A stretch of 64,000 nt of DNA from Cordia subcordata (GCA_028554755.1 JAPTOF010000005.1:1943501-2007500), one strand, 5' to 3'; counted from the first letter of the stretch, positions 22,661-34,456 are shown. Notes: a model not told the origin generated them from the sequence alone. Program-made: numbers and translations.

Positions 22661-24050
22661 TAAGTTTATTTCCAAAGTTGATGCAAATGGTAACCTAAAG
22701 GATTGACTTGCTGTCAAGGTTAGTCTAAGAATCATGAAGGGGGCATCCCTATTGTGGAAAGATCCCCAAGTCTCGTTGGATCCTTCCTTTACTCATAAAG
22801 GGCCTTAAAGCTCACAGGTACTTCCTACATAGCCAAACCACCACAAGCATAGGATTTTAACTCATACACATAGAAGCTTGATATTTTGTGCCATCTCAAC
22901 TAACATGGCCTCCCCAACATGCACAAAGCCTCAAAGACAAGACAAGAAAATATACAAATGAAATGGCTTATAAAAGCCTTATTCAAATATGTATACCAAG
23001 AGGATAGCTTGTGCTTAAGTTGAAATTGTGTCACTTATGCACTTATTCAAAAAACTTTTTGGTGCTTTTGGCTTTTTCAATTTTTCAAAATTTTTTAACT
23101 CTTTTGGCTACTTTTCTCATCTTTTTGCACCATTTTTGCTGTTTGCCATTTTTTTAAAAATTTTTCATACTTTGCATTGCATAATAAGGAGAAAATAAAA
23201 AGAAAGGTTAAAGCATATCAAGAAGAACTAATCAAGGAAGGGGCACTCATATTAACAACCCTTTTTTCTTCACTTTTTCCTAACAAGCTATAGGGTGGCT
23301 ACAAGGGGCATTCCTAAGGTCTCCACTGCTCACAACTTTCAAGGGTATCCCCTCCAAGACTCAGTTTTCAATCCACTCAATTCATCGGCCCACAATGCTT
23401 CTCATATTCAACAATCAATAGATTCAATCACAATAGCCAACACAATAATCAACCAAGAAATAAACAACTCTACATGTATCAAAATTGAAAATTTTCATCA
23501 TTTTATGAACATAGTGCTATCTAAACATAAAATAATCAGACCGAACCCCCATACCCCAAACCTGAAGTTTGCTTGTCCTCAAGCAAATAAAGCAAAACAC
23601 ATAAACAAGCAATGTCACATCACAAAGCAAGTAAGGGTAGAGGGGATGGGCAGAAACATGGGGAACAAGTGGAGAAAGGATAGACACAACCTTACTTTGT
23701 TTGGAAAGCTCTCCATGCCAATGATAAATCACTAAACTACTAACCCTGTGACTCACAATCTATAAACATTTACAAAGAAAACAAGGTTAGTGGAACTGCC
23801 AGTGCAAACTTGCATTGGCATATGTAATAATAAGTAATGGTGCATCATATGGGACAAATTATCAGGATTCAACATTTTGGTGTGGGTGAAAGGAAAAAAA
23901 AGAAACCAATGAAAAGAAAATAAAATACTTGCAAAATTACAAAATTGAATCAAGGTTGCGTCTTAGTAGTGCTAACCATCACACCGTTAGCGAGGCAGTC
24001 ACCAACTCATCTCCAACCTCTATAGATGGGTCCTGAAGCATTAAAACCTC
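22661..24050 (-). other. A2 3' non-coding block
   Basis: Shared block with a T-rich stretch (23040-23170), an internal polypurine module (23545-23586: ACCCCCATACCCCAAACC then GCTTGTCCTCAAGC) and the post-pol segment near 23960. The open frame 23295-23735 on the plus strand is not kept in other copies and I do not consider it coding. Confidence 0.7.
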
Positions 24051-25240
24051 TACATGAGCCATGCTTGGATCATATACATGCTTTTGGGACTGTCAGGTCA
24101 CTGTCATCTCTCAGCCATCCTTCAAATCCTTAATCTTGATTGCTCTAAAAGGGTAGGCAATCGAAACTTTATATGAACCATCCCATCTTGACTTGAGCTT
24201 ACGTAGAAAGAGCTTCAAATGTGAGTTAAATAGTAAAACTTTATCAGAAGGAAAGAATGATTTCTTAAGAAAGTGTTTATCTTGAATTCTCTTCATCCTA
24301 TCCTTATAAAGTTGGGCATTCTTGTATGCCTCGTATCTAAGCTCCTTAAACTCCACTAGGTCTAGCTTCCTTTTCTCACCCACTCTTGCCAAATCAAAGT
24401 TTAGGGCCTTGATTGCCCAATAAGCCCTATGCTTAAGTTCTACCAACAAGTGAAAAGCTTTCCATAAACCAATCTATATGGAGACATACCAATAAGAGTC
24501 TTAAAAGTGGTACGGTAGGCCTACAAAGCATCATTCAACTTAATAGACCAATCTCTCGTATCAAGTCTAACCATCTTCTTTAAAATATGCTTGATCTCCC
24601 AATTAGACACTTCTACTTGTCTACTAGTCTGTGGGTGGTAAGGAGTAGCTACCTTATGAGTGATTGGATATGTCCTTAACAAGGTCTATAAAGTCATATA
24701 GCGAAAATGCAAAGCCCCATTACTAATCAAGACCCTAGGGACTCCAAATCTAGAGAAAATGTTCTCCTTAATGAATTTCACCACTACCCTATGGTCATTA
24801 GTGCGTGTGGGAATTGCCTCAACCCATTTGGACATATAGTATACGGCCACTAAAATGTATTGGTACCCAAAGAAAGGTGGAAATGGACCCATGAAACCTA
24901 AACCCCAAACATCAAAATGTTCACATGGAAGAATAGAGGATAAAGACATCATATTTCTCTTAGAGATGGACTCAACTTATTGACATTTAACACACTTTTT
25001 ACAATGCTCTTATGCATCTCCAAAGAGAGTGGGCCAAAACAATCCATATTGCAAGACCTTTGCGGCGGTCTTCTTCCCACTAAAATGACCTCTACACCCC
25101 TTATCGTGACACATACTCAAGACGCTCTCAAAAACGTCCTCAAGCATACACTAATGAATCACTTGATCCGCACACACCTTAAAAAGATAGGGATTCTCCC
25201 AAAAGAAATGTCTCACTTGTGCTAGGAACCTATATCTCTC
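24051..25240 (-). pseudogene. A2 integrase remnant
   Basis: Zinc domain at about 25140-24990 (CHDKGCRGHF and KKCVKC), core from 24952 (CEHFDVWGLGF ... YILVAVYYMSKWVEA ... [10 protein letters not shown]), decayed GQVEVSN region near 24610, and a C-terminal part 24449-24111 ([45 protein letters not shown]). Two catalytic Asp residues are replaced: GIDF reads GLGF and ISDG reads ISNG. Stops and frameshifts break the rest. Non-functional. Confidence 0.88.
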
Positions 25241-25251
25241 TTTTTTCCTAT

Positions 25252-26591
25252 TCAGAGAGAAAATGCCCTGTGGCAAGATAATTGACAATGTAAGCAACCC
25301 ATGGTGTGTGATCCACTAAAAGACCCACTAACAAGATGAGAAAGGTGATCCGCTACAAAACTCTCACTATCCTTTTTATCCTGGAGTTCAATGTCAAACT
25401 CTTGAAAAAGGAGCAACCACCTAATCAAGCAAGGCTTAGATTCTTTATTAGCTAACAAATACCTCAATGTTGCACGATTGGTGTAGACAATCACTTTGGA
25501 CCCTAAGATATATGACCTAAATTTGTCGAGGGAGAAGACAAATGCTAGAAGCTTTTTTTCTATGGTGGTATAGTTCTTTTGGGCTTCATCAAAAGTCTTA
25601 CTAGCATAATACAAAACATAGGGCAACTTGTCTCGCCATTGACCTAAAACAGCTCCTATCACATAATCGAATGCATCATACATAACCTCGAATGGGAGAT
25701 TGCAGTCAAGTGGCTGGATGATCAGGGACATAGATAATAAGGATTTAAGCCTATTAAAAGCTCTAACACACTCATCATGAAACTCAAAGGAGAAATCTTA
25801 TGCTAAGAGCCTAGATAATAGACGTGCAATATGGCTAAAATCCCTCATGAACCTACAATAGAATCCTGCATACCCTAGAAAAGATCTCGTATCCTTAACA
25901 TACTTAGGGATAGACAACTTCTCAATCATTTCTACCTTAGTCGAGTTAACTTGAATGCCACTAGATGAGAATTCATGACCCAAAACTATCCCCTATTGCA
26001 CCATGAAGTGGAATTTCTTCCAACTCAACACTAAGTTCTTCTCCACAAAACGGTCTAAGAGTAAAGAGAGGTGACTCAAGCACTCATCAAAACTATTACC
26101 AAAAACTGAGAAATCATCCACAAATATCTCTAAATGTCTTTCAATCATGTCACTAAAAATGGCCATCATACATCTCTAAAACATTGTGAGGGTATTATAT
26201 AGGCTGAAGGGCATTCTCCTATTGGAAAATGTGCCATAGGGATAAGTAAAGGTGGTCTTCTCCTGGTCTTTAAGAAATATAAAGATCTAATTATATCCAA
26301 AATAACCATCTAGAAAGCAATAGTAGCTATGCCAAGCTACTCTATCTAATAACTAGTCTTGAAAAGGCTATAGGAAATGATCCTTCCTAGTTATGGAGTT
26401 GAGATTCCTATAGTCAATAAAAACTCTCCAACCCATGGGAGAATGAGTAGGGATAAGCTCTCATTTCTCATTCTCTACAACTGTGATCCCGGACTTCTTA
26501 GGTACTACTTGGACTGGATTAACCCACTCACTATTAGAGATCAAATAAATAATGCTTGCATCTAAGAGCTTAATGATCTCTTTCGTAACTA
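25252..26591 (-). pseudogene. A2 RNase H and reverse transcriptase (C-terminal part)
   Basis: RNase H: 25731-25252 with [45 protein letters not shown] (the third acidic residue has become Asn) and FVADHLSHL. Reverse transcriptase: 25983-25798 carries VKDTRSFLGYAGFYCRFMRDFSHIA, and further upstream IFVDDFSVFG is readable (about 26150-26105), so the catalytic DD pair is still there. The part toward 26591 contains GWRVFIDYRNLNS and several stops. D cuts the frame; the N-terminal half is at 44037 onward. Confidence 0.87.
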
Positions 26592-27566
26592 CTTCATGTT
26601 GGGTCTATCTTCCCTAAAAACCACAAGTGCATGATGTTAACTAGATACTTTACGTAATACACCTAAGTTTTTATTAGTATGATTGAGTTTTGCACATTAT
26701 ATTCTCTCTACTATGTTATGCGATCTATGAAGGCTTAGTGATATTAACTAAAGACTTGGGTACGCAGCGAGGCTCAACATATAGTAGGTCCAAGTCTAGT
26801 CTTAGTAATGTCATAAATAAGTCCATAACCGTATAATAGTGCAGGATAGTCTACCAAGATATGGTTATAGCGAGTAAGTCTCCTTATAAAGGGAACCAAC
26901 CTAGGTCATTTGAGGTCTTCTAGACTTATCTCTCTAGTGCGTGTGTCACGTATTGGACCAGACCACTGTGAGTCAGTGTTCTTGTAACCGTACTATCAAA
27001 GTTAGAAAACACAATACTTACTGATGTTAAGTGGCCAATGCTCTCAATCTTGAACGTATATGGATGAACTGATAGATTCAAGGTTTAGCACTTTGATCTA
27101 TTACGAGTGAAATCTTGCTTGGCTAAGGTCAACAGTTCTGTGCATTCGGTGTTGAGCCTTGGTCAGTTGAGACATGCATATGTAATAGTAGATTCTTTGT
27201 GCCTCCTTGGACTTGTCCGTATGATCATCAAAATCTACATCTAGTGGTATAACCTTTCAAGGGTATATCATTTATTTAACTTGTAAGTCGCTCCCGAGAT
27301 CAAGAAGGAGGTGATGGTACAGTTAAAGGACCAACCTTGACTACCAGTGTACATAGAGGGGTGTTTTGGTCATTTTGCATAGTAGGTCAAAGATAAAGGT
27401 CATTCGTTACTGCGACAAGTTCTGGCATCTAGTAATTATCCTCAGAGTGCGGCTTTAGTCTTATGATGAAATAAACTAGGGTCAAAATGGTCATTATGTC
27501 ACCTATGTAGAGGCAAGGGTATTTTGGTCATTTTCGAAGCCAATGGTAGTTATGTCTTTTGGTCCC

Positions 27567-29271
27567 TGATATACTATCTCTGACATAAGCCTAAATAGCC
27601 GGCAAGCGCACGGGTCCTGGGTAGTACGGTATGTGCAAATACAGGGTCAAATCCACGGGGAGGCCTAACGTGTATGGTGTCCTAAGCTATACGTGTCCTA
27701 AAAGCTACGTGTTGGGACCTAAACTACACTCTTTTTGGGGTTTTTTGGTTTAAAGAGAGCCCGAAAAAATGAAGCTAAACTAATGACAAGGAAATAAAAG
27801 ATGTCTGTGTGTGAAGGGGGAACCAAATGATCTGAGGGGATTCAAACGTCAGAAATAGGGGACTAAGGTGATTACGTCTTGTTTATGGTGATTATTATGT
27901 CTTCCTGGGGTTACTTGATGGATTATACTAAGTGCTCCAATCTAGACCTATAATTAGCCTCCTAATTGGTACCCTAAGCCTCAATGCCGGTCCGTCCCTA
28001 GGTGGTGATGCCTAGCAGTACGGCGTGGTCCTTATGACTTAGGAATTAGGGCTAGCCAATAAGATTCTAGGTGAGTGTAGATCGATCTAACCTAACACTT
28101 AGTCCTCTAATGAGTTCCCCAATCTGGCCTTAGGACTTGGTGGGAGTCCGTCCTTAAGCTTCACTCCACTCAGAGCTACAGCGTGGTCCTTATGAACCTA
28201 AGGTGTTAGGGTGGGCTAACTAGCCTTCCTAAGTGAACTAAGGTCAACTAAACCTATCTGGACTCCTATTGTCTCGATTTAAAGCCAAAGGGAACTCGAC
28301 CTAGGCTAATTACAAGTTTTGCACCATCAATCGCGTCACAATAGCGGATATTAACATTTAAGTGCAAAGCAAACCGATCTAGGGCATGGCATTTGAGAAT
28401 ACTTTGGAATATTCTACGAACTAACACATAGACATGCTTATGTTACACCAATCTAAGCTATAGTACCCGACATGTATGCAATAGAAGCTATTTATGCTAT
28501 TAAGTATGTAAACACAAACATAGACATATATATAAACATACCGATTTCATGTAATCATCACACGAACACAGACATGCTAACATAATGATTTAGAGATGGT
28601 TAATAGCATAATAGACTTCAATATATATATGCTACATCATTGAGTCATTTTAACAAACACAGACATATATGTAAAATAGCCTTTGAAGCCCTAAGCATAA
28701 AGCATATATACATAAATCCATCAAGTTCCGATTAATAAAAAGTAGTAATCAATCCATAAAATACAAGATACAATCACCCCACATAGCTCTAATCAAACAT
28801 AATTAGACTTAGGATAAAAGAAAAATATCCTTCTATCGATAGCCAAGCTTTACAATCCATGAGCTATGCCCCAAATCCTAGTGTTTCATCCTCTTGGATC
28901 CTTGATTCCAAGTGCTAAATGTGTTTAGAAGCAAGTGTGTTAGGTGATCTTTGGTGGATTTTGGGTTTTGAGAAATAGGTGTTTGATTTAGGTGTTGTTC
29001 TCCCCAAAAAATAACTGAAAAGTGGCTTAAATAAAGCGATTAACGCGTCCAGCTATAGGCCGAGCCGGTCGACCGACTTCGGGGCTAAGTGGTCCGGCCA
29101 AAATTGGCCTAGATTCTGATCTGGCCGGTCGACCGGCAAGGTCGTCTGACCTAGAGAAAAGCCAACCGATCTTGATAGTATCATATCTTGCTCGTTTTAG
29201 CTCCGTTTCGTGCACCATTTTTTCTGTGGTTTTATATCGTTGTGGGGGATCTCTCAATCCATATTTTTCAC
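27567..29271 (-). repeat. C left (3') LTR, U5-side part
   Basis: It carries the U5-end module (27583-27665, with GGGTAGTACGG and GGGTCAAATCCACGG), the hairpin region around 28265-28295, a TATA-like CTTAAATAAA (29026-29035, minus sense TTTATTTAAG) and a GGTCGACC array (29065-29150). Cut at 29271 by B2, resuming at 36107. Confidence 0.9.
29026..29150 (-). promoter_or_regulatory. C left LTR promoter: TATA box and palindrome array
   Basis: Minus-strand TTTATTTAAG preceded by GCCGGTCGACCGAC (29065-29078) and GGCCGGTCGACCGG (29123-29136). Confidence 0.55.
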
Positions 29272-30823
29272 TGATACCGTTATTTGAGCACAAGCCTAAA
29301 TAGCCCGCAAATGCATGGGACGTGTGTAGTACAGTGTGTGCAAGTGCGGGGTCGAATCCACAAGGAGGCTACCTTAGTTTAGTCTCTATGTGCTCGGGTG
29401 CATTAAACTAGTTACGTGCGTGTGTGTACTTACTTTAAGATAGAAGGGAGCTCGAAAAAAAGAAAATAAAAACTAATCTATGGAGGAACTTAAGGGAACC
29501 AAACTAAGGAAGGAAACACTAATAAAGAAGAAGGGGACCTAGGGAGATTGCATTGCAACAAGACTTGGGCTATGATAACAGATGAGGTCTATCTAAGGCT
29601 CGGGACTTCTATTACCGTTGTGTTGATCGGGGGCTCTCTTAACTAATACTAATGGTTCAACCCGTTAGCTGGATTTAAAGCTAAGGGCCAATCCCTCCTA
29701 GCCTACGCAATCCGTGCTTAGAACTTATCCTCTTGGCTGGATTTAAAGCCAAGGACTAGCACCTAAACACTACGTGACATTAAGGCTCAATTAACCAACA
29801 CTAACGTGGGTGAGGGATACTCTAGTCTAGGTTAACTTATCCACTTGGCTGGATTTAAAGCCAAGGACTAGCACCTAAACTCGACTAAGCATAGCATGTA
29901 ACCTATTAGCTAGATTTAAAGCTAAAGCCTACTCTACTAAGCAAAGCCACGAGATTAAGCACAATCACATCACCCATATAAGTAGATAAGAGCATTTGAA
30001 GCATAAATAACACATGCATATTCACTTAGGCATTTTAACAAACACGTAGACATGTTTGATTTCCAATACATGGACATATTGAATCATGCCATAAATTTAT
30101 GTAAATAAACATGTATTAAGAGCTAAAGATCTACACAAATCCATTATTCAGGGCCCTAATCTAATATACAACAACAATCAACCCTAAATCTAGCCTAATC
30201 TAGCAACATATTTACAAGAAATAGAAAAAGAACAAGAAGAACTTCCCTAAATTCTTGCTTCCAAATCCGTACAAATCCTTCAAATCTTTATTTAATGCTT
30301 CAATCCTAGCTTGGTGTGGGGTTTAGATGGTGGTTTAGGGTGTTTTGTGAAGTGGGCAAAGGGTTAGGGTTTATTAGGATTTAAGAAATAAAAGTTCCTC
30401 CCCTGAAAATGAGCTGAAACGAGCTTTTTATGGATTTCCTCAGCGCACATCCGGTCGACCAAGCCGGTCGACCGGCTTCTTGAGGAACTCGACCGACTTC
30501 AATCTTTTATTCTCTAGAGCGGCCGATCGACCGGCTCTTCTTCTAAGTCGACCGGCTGGATCAGAATGATCTCTTCTTTATTTCTTTTTTTCCGGTCTTC
30601 ATCCGTTTGCTCATTTCTTCCTTGCATAAGCTTGAACCCTTCCAAAACACTCCTAAAACATGGAATATAACACTTAGTATAGTATTTATGCACCTAAATA
30701 CATTATGTACAAATATTAACAAATATGCATAAACTTTATACTAAGCGCACTCAATTATACTCTAAACACCCTTAAATATGCATGCAAAAACTAGATGCAA
30801 ACATGCACAAATGACACACATCA
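29272..30823 (-). repeat. B2 left (3') LTR
   Basis: 1552 bp, with U5-end module (29284-29377), hairpins at 29663-29682, 29730-29750, 29843-29862 and 29907-29926, TATA-like CCATAAAAAG (30424-30433, minus sense) and palindrome array (30450-30560). About 74 bp shorter than the right LTR, almost all in the palindrome array. Confidence 0.93.
30424..30560 (-). promoter_or_regulatory. B2 left LTR promoter: TATA-like box and palindrome array
   Basis: Two adjacent CCGGTCGACC units (30451-30475), then single units near 30489, 30523 and 30550, upstream on the minus strand of CCATAAAAAG. Confidence 0.55.
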
Positions 30824-30862
30824 ACACCCCCAACCCTTCCCCTTGCTTGTCCTCAAGCAAGC
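30824..30862 (-). other. B2 3' polypurine tract with hairpin
   Basis: Minus strand GGGGAAGGGTTGGGGGTGT next to the LTR, with CTTGCTTG / CAAGCAAG and a four-base loop just 5' of it. Confidence 0.82.
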
Positions 30863-32347
30863 CTAAATGAAGTCTATCCTCATGCTTTTCAAAGAGTTGC
30901 CAATTGCATTGACTTGCTATCTTTTCGCATCCAAGGGGTACAAGGGGTCATTCTTTTCATGTAAAGGCTTCCCTAGTCTTTTTCGGTTCCTCCCTTTGAT
31001 CACAAGGGTTCTCACACCTTTTGGGAATGTCACCAAGTAGTTAGACCCACCACAAACTTAAGATTCCAACTCACGCACTCGGGATGTTGATACTTCATGC
31101 TCTATCAACTAACATGGCCTCCCAATATGCACTTAGCCCCAAAGATACAAGAAAGAGAAGATACATCACAATGGCTCACATTAATGTAAGAGCCTTATTC
31201 ATAACACATGAAAGAACAAAAGAGATACTTGTGTCAAATTGACATTATGTCACTTGACACTTATTCAACATACTTCACTTTTCAATCTTTTTGTTGCCTT
31301 TTGGCTTTTCTTTTTTTCTCATTCTTTTTTTCGTTTTTGTTTTTTTTTTTCAATACATAAATAGAACAAAAAGAAAGAAAAAAGAAAAGGCTAAGGCCAA
31401 CTAAAAGAACCAATCAAGGACTGGGCACTTATATCAACAACCCTTTAAAAACACTTTTTCCAACCAAGTTGTGGGGAAACTACAAGGTCCATTCTTAGAA
31501 ATACTCACTCCTCACAGTTTTCAAAAGGATTCTCTTCAAAGTCTAGGTTATACCCTACATTCCATTTACTCCCCACAATACACCCTTATCTTCTCCAATC
31601 AAATAAGTCAATAACAAAAGCCAACTCTCCAACCAACGTGGAAATAAACTAACTCAAAATATGCAAAAAAAAATGAAAAATTTGAACACATTTTAAGCAA
31701 AAAATAAGATATGGCAAGCAAATCTATCCCAAATATGATATAAACAATAAATGAACAACCACACCCCCAAACCTAAACTTTGCTTGTCCTCAAGCAAAAA
31801 TCACAAAACCACACGACAAGCAATCAACATGAAACACATATGGGGAATGCGGAGAGGGATAGATAAGGACAAGTAAAAGATGGATAGATACAACCTTGTT
31901 TCCATGTAGTCCGCAAATGCCAAAGACAATCCAATGATCTACTAGCCTCTATCTTTTGTGGAAAGCACTAATACTCAAAAAAAACAAAGAAGAGATTAGA
32001 AGATATGCTATGCAAGCTCACATTGACATTTGAAATGATAAACAAGGATGTAAACACGGGGTAAGGGATTGATGCACAAATGAAGGAAAGGAGCAAGAAC
32101 AAGTAAGGGAGTAAAAATCTAACCTACTAAGAATGAAAATAAACAAAAGAAATCCTAAAATATAAAAAGGTAAGATAAACAAAAGCAATCTAATCTATTA
32201 TGTACAAAGCAAGAATAAGTACAAGAAACTAATCTACTATATACAAAGGCAAAGGCAAATAAAGACAAGAAAAACAAGAAAAATATCAACAAGCCTAGGG
32301 TGCCTCCTAGTAGCGCTGAATTTAACGCCTCTAGCCGGGCGCCAATG
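30863..32347 (-). other. B2 3' non-coding block
   Basis: Same order as in the other elements: T-rich stretch 31280-31352, internal polypurine module 31761-31802, and the segment with TAGTAGCGCTGAATTTAACG (about 32307-32330) directly after the stop codon of the long frame. No conserved frame. Confidence 0.75.
31761..31802 (-). other. B2 internal polypurine tract module
   Basis: Plus-strand ACACCCCCAAACCTAAAC followed by TTTGCTTGTCCTCAAGCAAA, which contains the 7-bp stem TTGCTTG / CAAGCAA. It nearly duplicates the module at the LTR edge 937 bases away. Confidence 0.7.
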
Positions 32348-34297
32348 TTAGAGTAAAATATGTTTAAAGTTGTGTGGCACAAATTTCTGGATAATCATCA
32401 AAGCAGAGAATATATAAGGAAAAGGGTCATGCGCTAAAGGTTGGGGCAATGAATGCATGATGCACCCCTTTTCAAGATCCCACCCTAAAATATCAAATGA
32501 ATGCGCAAGTGTGGAATGAAGCATGCTCAAACGTGAAGAATCATGTCCCGCTTGCTCTTTAATTAGCCACCCCAATGCCTTCTTCTCATAATCAAGGGCT
32601 AGGAACACACTTTCCCCATAGGTCAAAGATAGGTCTAATGCATGCAACATGGGAAACGTGTTTTCTAACCCTAGATGAAAATGTTCTATGCATGAAGGTA
32701 CAAACGTGAGCTCCAAAAAGAAAGACTCAATGGAATGGGAAATGGGTGTTGGAACGACATTTGGAAAAGAAGGAGCAACGATATAGGGGGTGGATGTACT
32801 ACACTCTTCTTCTCCACAAGATATAACATGATCAAGCCTATGTTGTTCTAACTCCTCATGAAGGGTGGATTCGATCTTAATGGGCTCTATTTCCATCAAT
32901 GAATCATCAAACATCCAAAGAGACCCATAGATCATTTTTCCAAGCACATCAATTCCTTTCTTATGTGTCTTCTTAGAGTTGCTATTCTCTTCAACATAAT
33001 GATTCTTAACTCCAAGAGACTTATCATTTAAAACCTCCAAAATTGATGCTTTGTTTTCCCTAATGGATGACATTAAACCTTCATTAGCTAAAGTCTCTTT
33101 AAATTCAACAATACGTTCATCACTAGTGGGTGTCATCTCACCATCATGCTCTTCACCAGGGGTAGGCACAAATGGAGGAGACAAAAGGGACTCAACGGAT
33201 TCCTCATCATGTATGCATGAATGCTCAAGGGGAGAATGCGTGCTAAACTCCCTAAATGCCGACTTGGAATGCAATTGAGTACTATCGACACAAGACTCAA
33301 CCTCCATGTGTACGGAATGTATGGGATGAGGAGAAAGAAAAAACTCATGTGACTCAATGGGAGACGTTGAAAGCTTAAGAGGATAGGGTACTACTTTCTC
33401 TAAAACATAATCACAAGAGTCATCAAGAACCAAGTTATCATTAATCTTCTCTTCATCCTCACTACAAGATGTTATCTCTCCATCAACCTTTCTTTCTAGT
33501 TGTCTCTCCCATACATCATCATTTCCACCCCTAGTCACCTCATCGTTAGGCCTCATCTCTATCCCTTCAACTCGTTCTAAAGGTATCTCAACATTCTCAC
33601 TTATGAGTTGCACACTCTCAACCACTCTCTCCAAGGACACACCAAAAGATTTGGTCTCTCGCTTCAAACTCTCAAGTTGTTCTTGGTTAGATTGGATGAG
33701 GGATAAAAGATAGTTAAGTGTTTCCTCTTGAGAAGAAAACCTAAAAGAAGAGGGCTCAACTGAGTGAAAAAGGTAGTCATTTTGAAAATCATTTTGCACA
33801 TAACCATCAAAAAACTCGGGAGATAAATGGGTGGAAAAAGAAGGTGTCGGAGGCGGACAATCGAAACTAGAAGGTGAATGGAATAAAGAGTCATCTTGAC
33901 CCTATTGTGAAAATGCATGATGTTGCTCCCTAGAATCATGATAGCTAGATATAGATGCATGCATGGGCATATGATTGCTAGAGGCATAGGGCATTGCATG
34001 CAATCGGGAATGAGGGTGGAAGGTGGGACAAGCACTAGGAAAATGAGCACGGCTTCCACAATGATTGCAATAACAAGAATATGCATCCCTATAGTCATGA
34101 TTACTAAATGAAGATGCATGAGATGTTGCATGACTATAGGGGTCATTAGTAGCATTAGCCCTAGATGGGGAATTCTCGTGGGGACATAAAACAGTAAGAT
34201 GCATGAAACTTCCACACAAGCGACATGCATAAGGGACACATTCGGGTAGTGGGGAAGAGGATACAAGTGACCACCAAGAAGCATTAGGATCAGTCAT
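32348..34297 (-). CDS. Double zinc-knuckle protein of the B family (one internal amber codon)
   Basis: Start ATG at 34297 (MTDPNASWW), stop TAA at 32348, about 649 codons with one in-frame TAG at codon 132 (33902-33904) where B1 has TGG. Residues 25-38 and 77-90 are two CX2CX4HX4C knuckles. A His/Tyr/Ser/Pro-rich segment follows (about 40-170), then a likely coiled coil with Leu spacing (about 185-245), a long acidic Ser/Glu-rich middle, and two blocks conserved in B1 and C: MIYGSLWMFDDSLMEIEPIK and the C-terminal LDLSLTYGESVFLALDYEKK. No protease or polymerase motifs. It occupies the place of gag-pol. I do not recognise the family; RNA binding or packaging is an inference from the knuckles, which resemble the Gag knuckle of the A elements. 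Confidence 0.75.
33664..34284 (-). CDS. Overlapping alternative-frame ORF, 206 codons (speculative)
   Basis: Shifted frame inside the N-terminal third of the double zinc-knuckle frame. It begins at an ATG 13 bases after the main ATG and stays open for 206 codons, past the point where the main frame has a TAG. B1 has the same ATG at the same spacing and 188 open codons (14204-14770), although its main frame is also broken; C has two adjacent open pieces (39571-39870, 39247-39564). The product would be rich in Met, Ile, Leu, Cys and His and strongly hydrophobic. This may be chance from CAT-rich codons rather than a real overlapping gene. Confidence 0.25.
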   Translation of the reverse strand: MLLGGHLYPLPHYPNVSLMHVACVEVSCILLFYVPTRIPHLGLMLLMTPIVMQHLMHLHLVIMTIGMHILVIAIIVEAVLIFLVLVPPSTLIPDCMQCPMPLAIICPCMHLYLAIMILGSNIMHFHNRVKMTLYSIHLLVSIVRLRHLLFPPIYLPSFLMVMCKMIFKMTTFFTQLSPLLLGFLLKRKHLTIFYPSSNLTKNNLRV

Positions 34298-34456
34298 ATT
34301 CAATGAATCACAAGTAAAACCCCTTCAAAAATCAAATTTTTTTTTTAATTTTTTTTTAAAATTGTTTTTTTCGAAAAATGGAAAGCAAGTAAAAATAGTG
34401 CACACGCAAGCAACCAATTGCAAACACAAAAGCACACCAAGAACCAATACCGTGTC

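Noticed and set aside
23295..23735. Plus-strand frame of 146 codons in the A2 3' block
   Set aside because: No similarity in the matching blocks of other copies, unusual composition, and antisense to the element.
26597..27566. Possible host gene or promoter in the unique sequence of D
   Set aside because: No conserved frame or splice-like structure could be supported; the ends and target duplication identify it as a retroelement LTR.
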